This document shows, one piece after another, positions 63,550 to 64,000 of a stretch of 64,000 nucleotides of DNA. Made by a program: the position numbers and the translations under genes. Origin of the DNA: JAWLHK01 sp041690355 [NCBI: bacterium] (lineage in GTDB: Bacteria; J088; JAWLBW01); contig JAWLHK010000005.1 in assembly GCA_041690355.1 (NCBI GenBank), forward strand, positions 1 through 64,000. Direction: 5' to 3'. A model generated the notes under the pieces. The model was not told the DNA's origin. It searched no databases and saw nothing but the letters and a program-made list of their open reading frames with translations. The number at the start of each line of letters is the position of its first letter. The first letter of the stretch is position 1.

Positions 63550-64000
63550 CTCTTGAGGCTGCCCATTGGGTCTAGCGCGGCCTCGAATTCGCCGTCGATG
63601 TAGGGAATAATCGACGAGAGCTGGCTCGAGACCTTGTAGGTGGCGTCATCGCTCATGTCAGAGATATTCCCACCGAGATAGCCCGGCAACGCATAAGAGT
63701 ACTGACAGTTCGCCGTAACCGTGGCGTATTCGGGACCGCCGTGCTGGAGATTTCCGGTCGACGCGTTACATGCATCGGCAGGCAGCCTGCAGTTGTTGGG
63801 ATTGTCCGAGAGATTTCCGGTCAGGAGATCCATTGCGTACGGATCGCCGTTTGCCCCGAGCCGGTCGCGCCCGATACCCGAGCCGCCATTCGGATGCGAC
63901 TTGGTAGCCGGAAAGTCCGGCCCATTCGGCGCGCCGGGCCGTAAGGGGTCCCGCGAGAAATACTGCAGAAGCGCAGGCGAGCCCTGATTTCCATCGACCG
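63546..64000 (-). CDS. C-terminal part of an unknown protein, runs off the window
   Basis: The frame is open from 63998 to the stop at 63546, so at least 150 residues are visible and the start lies beyond the right edge. The sequence is rich in Asn, Gly, Pro and Asp (DGNQGSPALLQYFSRDP, GNLSDNPNNCRLPADAC, GPEYATVTANCQYSYALPG), looks extracytoplasmic and has four Cys. Composition suggests a secreted or surface protein. It overlaps the TIGR02147 gene start and is the upstream member of that operon. Confidence 0.6.
   Translation of the reverse strand, partial: VDGNQGSPALLQYFSRDPLRPGAPNGPDFPATKSHPNGGSGIGRDRLGANGDPYAMDLLTGNLSDNPNNCRLPADACNASTGNLQHGGPEYATVTANCQYSYALPGYLGGNISDMSDDATYKVSSQLSSIIPYIDGEFEAALDPMGSLKR

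Overview
The window is GC-rich, gene-dense DNA (about 65 % G+C by eye) from a Gram-negative, didermic bacterium. Evidence for an outer membrane includes many lipobox-bearing exported proteins, a FadL-type outer-membrane protein, a TolC-CusB-CusA efflux pump, an O-antigen ligase-like polymerase and a monofunctional peptidoglycan transglycosylase. A TIGR02147-family protein, known mainly from Fibrobacter, Bdellovibrio and relatives, and several calcium-loop lipoproteins suggest a deltaproteobacterial-grade lineage (Myxococcota, Bdellovibrionota, Binatota or similar). No rRNA, tRNA or complete insertion sequence was seen, so the taxonomy is an inference.

Layout. 1-2803: sulfur detoxification module, with a partial TauE/SafE permease and a persulfide dioxygenase-rhodanese fusion divergent from a FisR-like sigma-54 activator. 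A sigma-54 promoter and palindromic activator sites lie between the divergent genes. 2937-3905: Ca/Na antiporter. 4262-8002: operon of two esterase-like lipoproteins and one large lipoprotein. 8867-12112: NDP-sugar nucleotidyltransferase and an MMPL/RND exporter. 12214-15193: two toxin-antitoxin modules flanking a Rieske oxygenase. 15339-18035: metK, a V4R-like protein and an SDR. 18122-21294: Ktr/Trk K+ uptake and an rRNA methyltransferase. 21581-27419: O-antigen ligase family protein, ferredoxin-NADP reductase, ACT-malic enzyme, 3-hydroxyacyl-CoA dehydrogenase and a DUF4142 protein. 27527-38449: P-type ATPase, MpaB-like oxygenase, GreA-like factor, small lipoproteins, YhhN, MtgA and a Baeyer-Villiger-type monooxygenase. 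38471-41222: TadE/TadG-like operon. 41447-46811: FHA protein, atypical CDF transporter, K+ channel, and a large lipoprotein plus FadL-family operon. 47350-54818: dihaem cytochrome, TetR regulator, ClpX-like AAA+ protein, methyltransferase and lepA-lepB. 55274-61886: Cu/Ag efflux locus. 61931-64000: lipoprotein, TIGR02147 protein and a truncated gene.

The most striking feature is in the spacers. At least seventeen intergenic or gene-end loci carry short tandem arrays with an exact 7-nt period. They use different but related heptamers, often with several families fused in phase, like the STRR repeats of cyanobacteria. They are accompanied by a ~300-bp dispersed element in three copies, an ~85-bp element in two copies, and small hairpin repeats, some of which run into coding sequence.

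Functionally, the window combines surface-lipoprotein hydrolases, a FadL channel and several lipid- or ring-attacking oxygenases. This suggests a cell that attacks hydrophobic or ester substrates at its surface. The two large lipoproteins (5271-7034 and 43906-45522) look like divergent members of one undescribed family, and are the best candidates here for an uncharacterised envelope system.
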